Source of the DNA: Paenibacillus crassostreae
GTDB lineage: Bacteria; Bacillota; Bacilli; Paenibacillales; Paenibacillaceae
Assembly: GCF_001857945.1 (NCBI RefSeq)
Contig: NZ_CP017770.1
Location: 744,001-808,000, forward strand
Length of the DNA stretch: 64,000 nucleotides
Direction of reading: 5' to 3'
Shown: positions 1 through 8,485 of the stretch, one piece after another
Numbering within the stretch: the stretch's first letter is position 1
How the letters are laid out: every line of letters begins with the position of its first letter
Notes under the pieces: generated by a model
What the model saw: only the letters and a program-made list of their open reading frames with translations
Databases searched by the model: none
What the model was told of the DNA's origin: nothing
Position numbers and translations under genes: made by a program

Positions 1-409
1 GTACAATCACTAATGGACGTCCTTCTTTAAGCATAACATCGGCTGCCCGGGATAGTAAGTTATCAGATGAACCATTTGCAACAGCGGATAAGGTTCCCAT
101 CGAACATGGTGCAATAATCATTCCATCCACTTGAAAAGACCCACTCGCAATCGACGCACCAATATCTGAATTTGGATGGTACTGATACACTCCAGGATAA
201 TGTCCAAACTTCTCATTCAAGATCCCTTCTCGATCAGTAGTACTCCAATCCAACTCCTCCTGCAACACACGCCAACCTGCTTGAGATATTACGATATGTA
301 CATCTAGATGATTAGCTAACAAGGTCTCAATCAGTCTAATACCATAAATAGAACCGCTAGCCCCAGTTATGCCAACAACCCACCTTTGTTTCCTTCCTAG
401 GATATTCAA
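1..409 (-). CDS. ubiX: UbiX-family flavin prenyltransferase, partial (C-terminus beyond the window)
   Basis: The 136 visible residues start with the nucleotide-binding motif GITGASGSIYG and include APCSMGTLSA and LLSRAADVMLKEGRPLV, all hallmarks of UbiX. The family makes prenylated FMN, the cofactor of UbiD-type decarboxylases. The best start is a TTG at 409 that overlaps the TGA stop of the ubiA-like gene, suggesting translational coupling; no strong Shine-Dalgarno is visible. With menG, hepS and a UbiA-like gene upstream, a role in menaquinone synthesis is inferred, possibly the futalosine route where UbiA/UbiX/UbiD-like enzymes act late. The end of the gene is cut by the window edge, so full length (usually about 190-200 residues) cannot be checked. 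Confidence 0.88.
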   Translation of the reverse strand, partial: MNILGRKQRWVVGITGASGSIYGIRLIETLLANHLDVHIVISQAGWRVLQEELDWSTTDREGILNEKFGHYPGVYQYHPNSDIGASIASGSFQVDGMIIAPCSMGTLSAVANGSSDNLLSRAADVMLKEGRPLVIV

Positions 410-1278
410 CCTGTTAGCACCACCAAATCAACCAGTGTGAACACAAACACTATGATACTTAGAACACTATTCATCGTGAAGAAAGCGGTTTGCAATTTAC
501 TCATGTCTTTTGGTGAAAGAATAAGATGTTCATAAATTAAAATACCACATGATATTATAATTCCTACGAAATACCACCAGTTCAAAGAAGTTGTAAAGTA
601 AAGAGTGATAAAACCGATCGCTGTAATCACGTGAAAAACACGGGCAACCTGCAATGATTTATGAATACCGAAACGTGCTGGAATAGAATATAATCCTTCT
701 TTTTTATCAAATTCCATATCCTGAATGGCATAGATAATATCAAAACCAGCAGTCCAAAAGGACAATGTGATATAAAATATGAAAGCACTTGAGTCCACAC
801 TATTCGTGACAGCAACCCAGCCACCAAGCGCTGCCAGAGATGTAGTCAACCCAAGAACAACATGGCATAGCCACGTAAAACGTTTCGTGTAGGAATAGAT
901 AACAAGCATAAATACCGCAATTGGTAATAACTTCACGGAAAGCGGCGTCAATTCATAGGCTGCCCAGAATAATAGGATGAATGATACAATTGTAAAGATT
1001 AACACTTCCATCGTTTTAAGTAATCCAGCTGGAATAGCTCGATTAGCCGTACGTGGATTCTTCTTATCAATTACCTGATCAATAATTCTATTTAAGCCAA
1101 ATGCTGCACTTCTAGCACCAAATAATGCCATCACAATCCAACCGATCTGTGCCCATGTTGGGAGTTCACCGTGAACCGTAACCGAGCCAAGTAAAGCACC
1201 CATGAACGCAAATGGTAGTGTAAATAGGGTATGCTCAATTTTAATCATTTCAAGATATACTGCAATTTTTTTAAACAT
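406..1278 (-). CDS. UbiA-like polyprenyltransferase (menaquinone pathway)
   Basis: A 290-residue multi-span membrane protein with both Asp-rich motifs of the UbiA superfamily: NRIIDQVID followed by NPRTANRAIPAG near residue 65, and DMEFDKKEG near residue 185. These bind the prenyl diphosphate through magnesium. The family attaches a polyprenyl chain to an aromatic ring at the membrane. The start at 1278 is chosen because AAGGAG precedes it within the end of menG; a longer frame begins upstream without a better site. Neighbours menG, hepS and ubiX point to menaquinone. Substrate is uncertain: it may be MqnP of the futalosine pathway rather than a 4-hydroxybenzoate or DHNA enzyme, which only a genome-wide look for mqn or men genes would settle. 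Confidence 0.85.
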   Translation of the reverse strand: MFKKIAVYLEMIKIEHTLFTLPFAFMGALLGSVTVHGELPTWAQIGWIVMALFGARSAAFGLNRIIDQVIDKKNPRTANRAIPAGLLKTMEVLIFTIVSFILLFWAAYELTPLSVKLLPIAVFMLVIYSYTKRFTWLCHVVLGLTTSLAALGGWVAVTNSVDSSAFIFYITLSFWTAGFDIIYAIQDMEFDKKEGLYSIPARFGIHKSLQVARVFHVITAIGFITLYFTTSLNWWYFVGIIISCGILIYEHLILSPKDMSKLQTAFFTMNSVLSIIVFVFTLVDLVVLTG

Positions 1279-1279
1279 G

Positions 1280-2038
1280 CTAAATCTCCTTAATCCCAAT
1301 ATGTAATGCTGCTATTCCACCAGTTAGGGGGTGAGCTTCGACATGCTGAAGTCCGACTTGTTCAAATATCTTTGCAAGTTCATCTCTCCCAGGAAATAAA
1401 GAGACTGAGACAGGTAACCATTTATACTGTTCATATCTTGAGGCGAATAATTTACCTAAGTTTGGTAGTATTTTTTCAAAATAGAAATAGTAAATACCCT
1501 TAAATGGCTGCCATGTAGGCTTCGATAGTTCAAGACAGACTACCATTCCACCAGGCTTGACAACTCGTTTCATTTCATGTAGAACCTGTACAAGATCCGG
1601 AACATTCCGTAATCCAAACCCAATTGTTGCATAATCGAACTTATGATCTTCAAAAGGGAGACTCATGGCATTACCTTCGATTAACGTGATGTTCTCAGCT
1701 AATTTATGATTATTCACTTTACGACGACCCACTTCAAGCATACTTGGACTGAAATCCAGCCCGATGATCTTCCCTGATCCACTTGCCTCAGCTAAACTAA
1801 GTGTCCAATCACATGTTCCACAACAGATATCAACAGCGTTCTCACCCTGTTTCATATCCATTCTTGCCATTGCGAATTTTCGCCATGCTTTATGTCTGCG
1901 AAAACTTAAGATATCATTCATCACGTCATATTTCGTAGCAATACTCTCAAAAACAGATTGTACGAACTGTTCTTTAGGCACATCCTTTTCCACTTCCTGT
2001 ACAACACCAACATGTTGATCAGAGGTATTACGTTTCAT
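1280..2038 (-). CDS. menG: Demethylmenaquinone methyltransferase (MenG/UbiE)
   Basis: A 252-residue class I SAM-dependent methyltransferase. The SAM-binding stretch VDICCGTCDWTLSLA lies near residue 70, with the UbiE signatures YDVMNDILSFRRHKAWR near residue 37 and GFGLRNVPD near residue 140. The enzyme methylates the naphthoquinone ring in the last step of menaquinone synthesis. Its start lies 11 bases after the hepS stop, and its last codons carry the ribosome-binding site for the ubiA-like gene. In Bacillus subtilis menG sits between hepS and hepT; here ubiA-like and ubiX genes follow instead, and hepT is not in view. Confidence 0.95.
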   Translation of the reverse strand: MKRNTSDQHVGVVQEVEKDVPKEQFVQSVFESIATKYDVMNDILSFRRHKAWRKFAMARMDMKQGENAVDICCGTCDWTLSLAEASGSGKIIGLDFSPSMLEVGRRKVNNHKLAENITLIEGNAMSLPFEDHKFDYATIGFGLRNVPDLVQVLHEMKRVVKPGGMVVCLELSKPTWQPFKGIYYFYFEKILPNLGKLFASRYEQYKWLPVSVSLFPGRDELAKIFEQVGLQHVEAHPLTGGIAALHIGIKEI

Positions 2039-2048
2039 TCAATTCACC

Positions 2049-2804
2049 CTATCCCTCTCTTGCCATAGTTCTAGTACAATTTAATAACTTCTGAAATGGT
2101 TCTAATACTTGTCCAATATTAGAGGAGGTAATATCCCCATTAAGACCCTCACTTAATAATTGGATCCGTTCTACCGCATCACGCAGTATGACCATCAATT
2201 GTTCAGTTGAGATATACGGCCTAGCAGTTAAGTTATGTTCGATTTCATTGGTGATCGTCTCACACAGACTGAAATCATGTAATAACTTTTCCCATATCAC
2301 ATGCAACGAATCTTCAATCATGGGTGCAAAAGAAAGAAACAGCTGCATATTCAGCTGTACCTTTTGCTGCAGATAATGTTCTGAATTCAGTTCTTGATTT
2401 TGTATATTGATGTAATGACTCATTTTCATTTTATTCAAATCACAAATTGATCTACTTAATAATGTTATGACCTCAACTTGGCCTTGATCAGACAGTAGCT
2501 GATAGAAACGACTACTATAATAATCACCTGCCAATACTTTCAATTGACGTGAACGCATGAGACCCTCTGATTGACTGCCTTGCTCTGTATCGATACTCTC
2601 ATGTGTATCAAGCCCCATCTGGATCAGGGATGTCACCATAGCATAAAGCTCTGTGTTAACCCATGATATACGGCCACCCACATTCAAAAAAATATATAAT
2701 AAATGGACACGGGCATCCGGGAAATTAGGCAATTTCGTATTTTGTTCTATCATGTCATACTCGATATAGCTACTTGCGAGTTGGGGAATGCGGTAAGATT
2801 TCAT
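2049..2804 (-). CDS. hepS: Heptaprenyl diphosphate synthase component 1
   Basis: A 251-residue soluble protein immediately upstream of menG. It lacks the DDxxD motifs of the catalytic subunit, as expected for component 1 of the two-part enzyme that makes the menaquinone side chain. The YSSRFYQLLS segment near residue 95 is typical of this regulatory subunit, which sets chain length together with HepT. The start at 2804 is chosen because GGAGG lies seven bases upstream. The identification rests on weak conserved sequence plus the diagnostic hepS-menG order. Confidence 0.82.
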   Translation of the reverse strand: MKSYRIPQLASSYIEYDMIEQNTKLPNFPDARVHLLYIFLNVGGRISWVNTELYAMVTSLIQMGLDTHESIDTEQGSQSEGLMRSRQLKVLAGDYYSSRFYQLLSDQGQVEVITLLSRSICDLNKMKMSHYINIQNQELNSEHYLQQKVQLNMQLFLSFAPMIEDSLHVIWEKLLHDFSLCETITNEIEHNLTARPYISTEQLMVILRDAVERIQLLSEGLNGDITSSNIGQVLEPFQKLLNCTRTMAREG

Positions 2805-2916
2805 TGTTAGCCTCCGAGCTGATAACTTTAACACTCATTCTAGTCTTTACAATCTCGACTATTATAGCACATGTCTATTCAGCACGCACAGTGGTTCTTC
2901 TATCTTTTTAGCTTGA

Positions 2917-3459
2917 TCAATGTCTATAAAACTGATTACGCCATAGTTTGGTTTCTGTCATGTGAAATGTATGTAACAAATGTTCTGGAAGTGGGTTTTC
3001 TCCATTACCCTTCAATGCCTGAGTCATTTCAGTGCTCCATTGAGGTCGACTCACATCCGCAGCCAATAGTAAATGACGCGTATTCAACCATTTATTCTCA
3101 ACAACAAGCCTCAACATCAATCTATCCACATTAGTAGTATTCTCGAAGCTGAAGGAAATAACTTCGGCCAAATTCTCATAAATATCTTCAACAGTATCAT
3201 CTGAAGACACTACTTTTAAATCTAACGATAGAATCGATTTACTCCATTCCACCCTACTTATAAGTACTGTTAAAGGGAGAGAACTAAGCGTGTCAACAAG
3301 GTTGTCGTTAGTAAGAACCATGCTTGAATGAGGATTAAATACCATAATATTACCTTTCAGTTGCGCAAGTGAGGGTTGAAATGTAAATAGCTTGGGTAGA
3401 ACAATCAATACCCCTATGCATAGAAATAATGAACAACACAAACCAACCCATCGATTCAT
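2917..3459 (-). CDS. Hypothetical membrane-anchored protein
   Basis: A 180-residue protein with one N-terminal hydrophobic segment (about residues 5-24) and an extracytoplasmic-looking remainder containing no motif I recognise. AAAGGAG lies eight bases before the chosen ATG. It sits between mtrB and hepS, facing the same way, so it may be co-transcribed with the menaquinone genes. The N-terminal helix could be a signal anchor; no lipobox cysteine follows it at the usual spacing. Function unknown. Confidence 0.7.
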   Translation of the reverse strand: MNRWVGLCCSLFLCIGVLIVLPKLFTFQPSLAQLKGNIMVFNPHSSMVLTNDNLVDTLSSLPLTVLISRVEWSKSILSLDLKVVSSDDTVEDIYENLAEVISFSFENTTNVDRLMLRLVVENKWLNTRHLLLAADVSRPQWSTEMTQALKGNGENPLPEHLLHTFHMTETKLWRNQFYRH

Positions 3460-3534
3460 CTGTTGTGCTCCTTTCACCATTTCACTCTAATTATCATCGA
3501 TCTCACGATTAGATCCCTTACCTCATTGTACAAA

Positions 3535-3560
3535 CAAAAAAAGCAGGCTATGCCTGCTTT
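3535..3560 (-). terminator. Intrinsic terminator after mtrB
   Basis: GCAGGC and GCCTGC form a six-pair stem with a three-base loop (extended by flanking A/T pairs), followed on the minus strand by a run of seven T. It abuts the mtrB stop codon. Confidence 0.85.
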
Positions 3561-3782
3561 TTAACTCTCGCTCTCAACTTTACCATGCTTTGTTAACACT
3601 TCAGCTTTCCCACGGATCTTTACAGCTGAGGTATGGCTTGTGAACTGAGCAATAAGCACTTCACCTTTATCCAATTTCTCAGTGTGATGGAACTTTGTAT
3701 CCTGTCCTCGTGTAAGTCCGATGACCTGAACACCATTCTCTTTTGCTTTGACAACTATAAAATCATCATTATTTGTTTCCAC
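3561..3782 (-). CDS. mtrB: Tryptophan RNA-binding attenuation protein (TRAP)
   Basis: A 73-residue protein matching the TRAP family in length and sequence, with [20 protein letters not shown] in the centre and [15 protein letters not shown] near the C-terminus. TRAP forms an 11-subunit ring that binds tryptophan and then wraps GAG/UAG repeats in trp leader RNA, causing termination. The start is GTG at 3782, preceded by GGGAGG. It has its own terminator and is close to hupB, as in Bacillus. No trp leader is in the window, so the targets are elsewhere. Confidence 0.95.
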   Translation of the reverse strand: METNNDDFIVVKAKENGVQVIGLTRGQDTKFHHTEKLDKGEVLIAQFTSHTSAVKIRGKAEVLTKHGKVESES

Positions 3783-3814
3783 GATCTACTTCCCTCCCTT
3801 TTTATAGTCTTTAT

Positions 3815-3957
3815 CAAGCAGAAATGGCTATGCCGTCCTCGTTCAAGGAGTATACCCTTCCGATGTTAGTGATACTTCGTATCACTTTAAGGTATCCGTC
3901 TCTGCCGAAATATAAGAAATAGAGTATCGAGTGAAACTTGTACTTTCTTATATTTAG
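3815..3957. repeat. Dispersed intergenic repeat, family A, copy 1
   Basis: Contains the family core GGCTATGCCGTCCT near 3828, then a palindrome starting AAATATAAGAAA near 3908 around a GTGAAAC loop and ending TTTCTTATATTT near 3955. Related copies lie at 9121, 20411, 42238 and 51304. It fills the mtrB-hupB gap; no coding potential is evident. Confidence 0.7.
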
Positions 3958-3992
3958 AAAAGAAAAGGCCGTGAACAAACGTCACGGACCTT
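3958..3992 (-). terminator. Intrinsic terminator after hupB
   Basis: GGTCCGTGA and TCACGGCC pair around a short loop and are followed on the minus strand by TTTTCTTTTCT. Confidence 0.85.
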
Positions 3993-4035
3993 CCTTTTAA
4001 TCATACAATCTTGTTCTATGGATTTTGTGGAAATC

Positions 4036-4308
4036 TTATTTAATTCCGTCTTTAAGCGCTTTACCTGGTTTGAATGCAGGGATTTTGCTCGCAGCGATTT
4101 CGATTTCTTCACCTGTTTGTGGATTACGTCCTTTACGTGCAGAACGTTCACGCACTTCAAAGTTCCCGAATCCTACAAGTTGCACTTTGTCGCCATTTTG
4201 TAGCGCTACGGAAATCGCTTCGAATACAGCATCTACTGCTTTTGTAGCATCCTTCTTCGATAATTCCGATGTTTCAGCTACTTGGGAAATCAATTCCGAT
4301 TTATTCAT
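4036..4308 (-). CDS. hupB: HU-family DNA-binding protein
   Basis: A 90-residue HU protein. The canonical segment [20 protein letters not shown] (residues 46-65) includes the DNA-binding arm, and the C-terminus [15 protein letters not shown] is standard. HU is the main histone-like protein and bends DNA non-specifically as a dimer. GGGGAGGTGA lies just before the ATG. It is monocistronic, with a terminator after it and a long leader before it. The hupB-spoIVA adjacency is the same as hbs-spoIVA in Bacillus subtilis. Confidence 0.97.
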   Translation of the reverse strand: MNKSELISQVAETSELSKKDATKAVDAVFEAISVALQNGDKVQLVGFGNFEVRERSARKGRNPQTGEEIEIAASKIPAFKPGKALKDGIK

Positions 4309-4646
4309 TTCTATTCACCTCCCCAGCAAGAAATGAGATCGATTGTTATTCTTTGTTTCCGTTTTGTCGCAAAATATACTCTACAATAGCTTTTTTTACA
4401 GACATAATCGCCCTTTTCAATAATAAACCAAGAGCGCGGAACAAATTTATAGTAATACAGTGAACCTATAATATCAAGTATTTTAGGTCTTTTCACCATT
4501 ATATTCGTTAAACTATGACCAATTATCTAATCGTTTGACATTGATTTCACATCCCTAGCGAGGTGTAACCATGAGAATATACTACTCTATTTATATAGAT
4601 TTTGGCAATCATTACTCAGAAGCGTTGTAAGTACAATACGAATAAA
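4309..4646. other. Non-coding region upstream of hupB
   Basis: About 340 bases between hupB and the spoIVA terminator. It must hold the hupB promoter, but I could not choose a convincing -35/-10 pair. A 62-codon frame at 4311-4499 has no Shine-Dalgarno and looks spurious. Confidence 0.5.
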
Positions 4647-4676
4647 CCGTATGCAGGGATACATTCCTGCATACGG
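4647..4676 (-). terminator. Intrinsic terminator after spoIVA
   Basis: Perfect 11-base arms CCGTATGCAGG and CCTGCATACGG around an eight-base loop, followed on the minus strand by a short T-rich stretch. Confidence 0.8.
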
Positions 4677-4694
4677 CTATTGACGATCAAAAGG

Positions 4695-6173
4695 TTATAA
4701 GATAATAGCAATTAATCCGCCTGATCCTTCATTAATGATTCTTCCCAATGTTTCTTGAAGCTTATATCTAGCATTATCAGGCATCATAGCAATTTTCCCT
4801 TGGATTCCTTCACGCACTATAGAGTGTAATGAACGACCAAAGATGTCTGAATCCCATATCTTTATCGGATCGTTCTCGAAATCCTGGATCAGATAACGCA
4901 CAAGTTCTTCACTCTGTTTCTCAGTTCCAATGATAGGTGAGAACTCCGATTCCACATCTACTCGAATCATATGAATCGATGGGGCAGTCGCCTTTAACCG
5001 AACACCGAATCGAGATCCTTGACGAATCAATTCTGGTTCATCTAAAGTCATCTCCGCAAGCGAAGGGGCTGCAATGCCATATCCAGTCGTCTTGACCATT
5101 TCCAAAGCTTCTGCGAAACGATCATATTCCCTCTTGGCATGTGAGAATTCCTGCATCAATTGGAGTAAATGATCCTTACCACGAATTTCGACCCCAACGA
5201 CTTCCATTAATATCTGATCGTACATTTCATCAGGAGCGAATAGATCAATCTCAGCAACACCTTGACCCATATTCATCCCACTAAGAGCTGCACGGTCAAT
5301 AAATTCATAATCCATAAACTGAGTTACGACACGGTCCACATCCCGTAAGCGGCGAATATCTTTTACCGTATCACGGACAGAATTCTCGTAATTATTACGC
5401 AGCCAATGCTTATCATTTAAGACCATAACCCAGCTAGGAAGATTCACATTCACTTCATGCACTGGAAATTCATATAACACCTCACGTAAGACACCCGTTA
5501 CGTCTTCTTCAGTCATTGTCGCGGCACTTAAAGATATAACTGGAATATCATATTTCACCGCTAATTCACTGCGTAATTGAAGTACTTCTTCACTTCGTGG
5601 GCGTGTTGAGTTAATGACCAACACAAATGGCTTGCCTACTTCTTTCAACTCTGCAATGACACGTTCTTCTGCTTCAACATATGAACTTCGAGATATCTCA
5701 GCAATGGAGCCATCTGTCGTGACCACTACACCCAATGTTGAGTGTTCTTGAATGACCTTTCTTGTACCGATCTCTGCAGCTTCTTGGAACGGAATCGGTT
5801 CCTCAAACCATGGAGTAGAGATCATTCTTGGACCATTCTCATCTTCATAACCCTTGGCACCTTCCACAGCGTACCCAACACAATCCACTAGCCGAATATT
5901 CACATCTAAGCCCTCGGCTACATTAATCTGAACTGCATTGTTTGGGACAAACTTAGGTTCGGTAGTCATGATTGTTTTGCCAGCTGCACTCTGCGGAAGT
6001 TCGTCAATGGCCCGAACGCGATCTGATTCATTCGCGATGTTCGGTAGCACAATGGTTTCCATAAATCGTTTGATAAAAGTTGATTTTCCTGTACGAACAG
6101 CACCGACGACACCTAAATATATATCGCCACCTGTTCGCTCAGCAATATCCTTAAAAATATCTACCTTTTCCAA
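4695..6173 (-). CDS. spoIVA: Stage IV sporulation protein A (coat morphogenetic ATPase)
   Basis: A 492-residue protein. The Walker A motif GAVRTGKST is at residues 24-32, and the N-terminus EKVDIFKDIAERTGGDIYLG is the SpoIVA signature. SpoIVA hydrolyses ATP to polymerise on the outer forespore membrane and form the base for coat and cortex assembly. The TTG at 6173 is chosen over upstream ATGs because GGAGGGG precedes it and the resulting length matches the Bacillus subtilis protein. The C-terminus is the hydrophobic IIAIIL-type tail used for membrane targeting. A sigma-E-like promoter lies about 190 bases upstream. Confidence 0.97.
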   Translation of the reverse strand: MEKVDIFKDIAERTGGDIYLGVVGAVRTGKSTFIKRFMETIVLPNIANESDRVRAIDELPQSAAGKTIMTTEPKFVPNNAVQINVAEGLDVNIRLVDCVGYAVEGAKGYEDENGPRMISTPWFEEPIPFQEAAEIGTRKVIQEHSTLGVVVTTDGSIAEISRSSYVEAEERVIAELKEVGKPFVLVINSTRPRSEEVLQLRSELAVKYDIPVISLSAATMTEEDVTGVLREVLYEFPVHEVNVNLPSWVMVLNDKHWLRNNYENSVRDTVKDIRRLRDVDRVVTQFMDYEFIDRAALSGMNMGQGVAEIDLFAPDEMYDQILMEVVGVEIRGKDHLLQLMQEFSHAKREYDRFAEALEMVKTTGYGIAAPSLAEMTLDEPELIRQGSRFGVRLKATAPSIHMIRVDVESEFSPIIGTEKQSEELVRYLIQDFENDPIKIWDSDIFGRSLHSIVREGIQGKIAMMPDNARYKLQETLGRIINEGSGGLIAIIL

Positions 6174-6363
6174 GAGAGATCCCCTCCTCATATTACTCCG
6201 AAGGAAAAATGCTGCAAGAGCATCCGCTTCGTGTTCCATCTGAGGCCTCAACCATTGCAACGGATGAGCAGCCTTTCCATGTCGTTAGTAGTCCGCCGCT
6301 GGAAGAATACATCGGTTCAGAACGGCAAGCGGCGTTACTCGTTCGGGCATTTGGACTAGTATC

Positions 6364-6393
6364 ATATTATGTATCTTCACAAAACAATATGAC
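6364..6393 (-). promoter_or_regulatory. Candidate sigma-E promoter of spoIVA
   Basis: On the minus strand GTCATATT is followed after 14 bases by CATAATAT, close to the mother-cell sigma-E consensus (KMATATT, 14 bases, CATACANT). spoIVA is sigma-E-controlled in Bacillus subtilis. Confidence 0.6.
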
Positions 6394-6501
6394 CGGTATT
6401 TTTGAAATGTGGACAACTGTATAACTTTCTTCACACTATCCAACTCAGTTATATGCGATTTTTTAATGAAGTATGACGAGAATACATATTTATTAATGTG
6501 A

Positions 6502-6549
6502 CCGCTACGATAACGGATTGTCCTAACGATCGCTGTTACCCTCAGCATA
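6502..6549 (+). repeat. Repeat flanking the IS relic, copy 1
   Basis: CCGCTACGATAACGGATTGT followed by CCTAACGATCGCTGTTACCC. It recurs inverted at about 7180-7230 (TAACGGATTGTCC, ACAATCGCTGTTGCCC), placing inverted copies at both sides of the region. Confidence 0.6.
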
Positions 6550-6642
6550 AAGAAAGGGGCTGTCCCATAAGTCTTGAAAATGGCTAGGGGCACCCCTTTT
6601 TTTTGTTTTTTTGTAGGAGAAGGTTTAGGTGTTCTGAGAGGA

Positions 6643-6740
6643 CGCTCCGTGAACGGACCGTTGTTACAATCGCTGTGGTCTCCAGATTTTTTGATTCCCC
6701 TTAGCGGTGAAAATCCAGAGACCAAGGCGACCGCTGCCGC
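6643..6740 (+). repeat. Repeat inside the IS relic, copy 2
   Basis: TTACAATCGCTGTGGTCTCC at about 6664 followed by AGATTTTTTGATTCCCC. GGTCTCCAGATTTT and AAAATCCAGAGACC form an imperfect hairpin. The first half matches copies at 6502 and 7083-7232. Confidence 0.55.
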
Positions 6741-6871
6741 TTTTTCACAATCGTTCCGTCCTCTGCGCTACTTTATGCATATTTTTGCAACTTTTCAACC
6801 GAAAACAAAAAAAAACGCCCTTTTTTGGTAACATGGAAGTACCATCAACCATTACCAAAGGAGCGATTTCT

Positions 6872-6995
6872 TTGTATATTTAATATATCATGGACCAACT
6901 TTTTCTGCCAATAGATTTGGAAGAAGACCTCCTCAAAATCACCACGTTCTCCCTATTAACACGGCAAAAAATCGAATAGATGATGCTATGTTTGA
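6872..6995 (+). pseudogene. IS1182-family transposase N-terminal fragment
   Basis: After AAAGGAG at 6857, the frame reads LYI-stop-YIMDQLFLPIDLEED. It then continues after a one-base frame shift as PPQNHHVLPINTAKNRIDD and AMFD. This order matches the N-terminus of IS1182 transposases (MDQ...DLEED...NRIDDAIFD). A stop, a frameshift and loss of everything after about residue 45 make it non-functional. Confidence 0.65.
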
Positions 6996-7082
6996 CATTG
7001 GAAAATCGGCTACTTCTTCAACCAGAATCACGTGTTAAATTCGAAGTAGCGAAGAGAACGGAATTGTCCTGAAGAAGCGGTA

Positions 7083-7232
7083 GCGTTCGCCTACAAGCTT
7101 TCCGTAGGAAAGCTACTACGAAAGCATATGCTTTGCCATCGGATTTCAACCGCTATAGGGGTTATACAATCAAGAAATCTGAGGGCAACAGCGATTGTAA
7201 GGACAATCCGTTATCGTAGCGGCTACACTAAC
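7083..7232 (-). repeat. Repeat inside the IS relic, copy 3 (inverted)
   Basis: On the minus strand it reads ...TAACGGATTGTCCTTACAAT, CGCTGTTGCCCTCAGATTTC and TTGATTGTATAACCCC, then a run of short hairpins such as GTAGCTTTCCTACGGAAAGC. It is inverted relative to the copies at 6502 and 6643. Confidence 0.55.
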
Positions 7233-7315
7233 AACTGTTTCTGGAATTTTTCAGTGGCCTCCTTTGGGGACAGCCTCTTTTTCAGCTTACATAAGTTTAC
7301 AACGTAAATGATCTT

Positions 7316-8065
7316 TTATTTCAGTAATTGAGTAGTAGCTACTGGTGCCCCATTATTCCAAGTATAGGGTAGTGATTTAACAGGTACAAAATAAGAATGA
7401 TTCACAAGATACTCTCTCAGATCTTCATTACTTTGCGGATTAAGATCATTGAGATCAATAGTTTGCATGATGTCATATCCATAATCTACATAGACAATTC
7501 CTTCTGAATCCATCATAAAAGTAACATCCTCATTCGTGAATATACTTGCTAGTCGAATGGAGGGTACACCTGCCTTTTGTAAATCTATACTATATATATT
7601 TGGATACAATTCAACACCTAATGGAAGTTGGTTATCATGCTCCCGTTGATATTTACTCACAGCTTGTTGAACATCGTTCACTTTCTGAACAGTTACTAAG
7701 TCCATCACTCGAACCGTTGGATCACTTTCTTCATTAATTATTATGAAGTACGCACTTCCACCCTTTTCAAAGGCAGTATGCGGCATATCATCAATATAAC
7801 CATATTTTTTTAACGCATCCATATCCACTCTGAATTTCTCGTAGCGTGGAATATCTTGATCTGCATTCAGTATAGGCAATATTTCTAAATCTTTCTGATA
7901 AGCATCTACAGCAGATTGAATACGATTCACACTTTCACGGTATGAAATCTGCTCCTTATTTTCTTCAGGGTATAGACAACCAGTGGTTGCCAACATGAGT
8001 ATCATGACTGCAATCCCTAATTTAAGCCATGTTTTTTGTTTGTTTTTACTATTGGGGGTTATCAA
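7316..8065 (-). CDS. YphF-like lipoprotein
   Basis: A 249-residue exported protein with a hydrophobic signal and lipobox (LATTGC, cysteine near residue 30). The remainder has two similar blocks that each begin with a short helix followed by a small beta region (around NRIQSAVDAYQKD and QQAVSKYQREHDNQLP), suggesting an internal duplication. The TTG start follows GAGGATGATG. By position between spoIVA and gpsA it corresponds to Bacillus subtilis yphF, a lipoprotein of unknown role. Anchoring in the outer leaflet of the cytoplasmic membrane is predicted from the lipobox. Confidence 0.72.
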   Translation of the reverse strand: MITPNSKNKQKTWLKLGIAVMILMLATTGCLYPEENKEQISYRESVNRIQSAVDAYQKDLEILPILNADQDIPRYEKFRVDMDALKKYGYIDDMPHTAFEKGGSAYFIIINEESDPTVRVMDLVTVQKVNDVQQAVSKYQREHDNQLPLGVELYPNIYSIDLQKAGVPSIRLASIFTNEDVTFMMDSEGIVYVDYGYDIMQTIDLNDLNPQSNEDLREYLVNHSYFVPVKSLPYTWNNGAPVATTQLLK

Positions 8066-8102
8066 CCATCATCATCCTCTTCACATGAATTACTAGTATT
8101 AC

Positions 8103-8459
8103 TCACCATAACTCATCATGTTCCTGATTTCTCGCAGCCTCTAGTTGTTTTCGAATAGCCGCCTTTAGAGGATCTTCTGGAATAGTAACCTCGACATCAT
8201 CTAGAATAATAGTCTGACAGGATAGACGTATCCCTTCGTTTATAGAAGCTCCTAATTTGCGTTTTTCAACATCGCTAATAGATGAGAGTGCTGATTCATA
8301 TTGTTCACTAATCTTTATTTTACACATTAAACAGTTTGCTTTCCCTTCACAACGCGTTGGAATATATACGCCTGCTTTACGAGCAGCATTTAGAACATTA
8401 GTTCCTTGTCTCACCTTAATGATTTTCCCTGCGGGTTGAAATGTTATAACATGATCCAT
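8103..8459 (-). CDS. 2Fe-2S ferredoxin-like protein 1
   Basis: A 118-residue plant/adrenodoxin-type ferredoxin. Three cluster cysteines are in RCEGKANCLMC (C-x5-C-x2-C, near residue 37) and the fourth is in LSCQTII near residue 80. The C-terminal tail after residue 95 is charged and may be a docking helix. It likely carries electrons, but the partner is unknown. The ATG at 8459 is preferred, with AAAGGTGA upstream; a GTG three codons earlier overlaps that site. A second ferredoxin gene lies just beyond the next gene, an arrangement not present in the Bacillus subtilis version of this locus. Confidence 0.82.
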   Translation of the reverse strand: MDHVITFQPAGKIIKVRQGTNVLNAARKAGVYIPTRCEGKANCLMCKIKISEQYESALSSISDVEKRKLGASINEGIRLSCQTIILDDVEVTIPEDPLKAAIRKQLEAARNQEHDELW

Positions 8460-8485
8460 AACGATCACCTTTCTATACTCCTTTA

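Larger units (their letters stand above)
6554..7280 (+). mobile_element. Degenerate IS1182-type insertion sequence remnant
   Basis: About 727 bases bounded by inverted ends GGGGCTGTCCC (6556) and GGGGACAGCC (7266). Inside, at 6872 on, is a decayed transposase N-terminus resembling IS1182-family proteins. The interior carries further palindromic repeats, so the element is deleted and rearranged. It separates spoIVA from the YphF-like gene, which are normally adjacent. Confidence 0.65.

Noticed and set aside
2871..3134. 87-codon plus-strand frame
   Set aside because: Antisense to the membrane protein at 2917 and without start signals.
4311..4499. 62-codon minus-strand frame before hupB
   Set aside because: No Shine-Dalgarno and located in the leader; more likely non-coding.
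6285..6725. 146-codon minus-strand frame
   Set aside because: Runs across the IS end and repeats without an RBS; no protein-like sequence.
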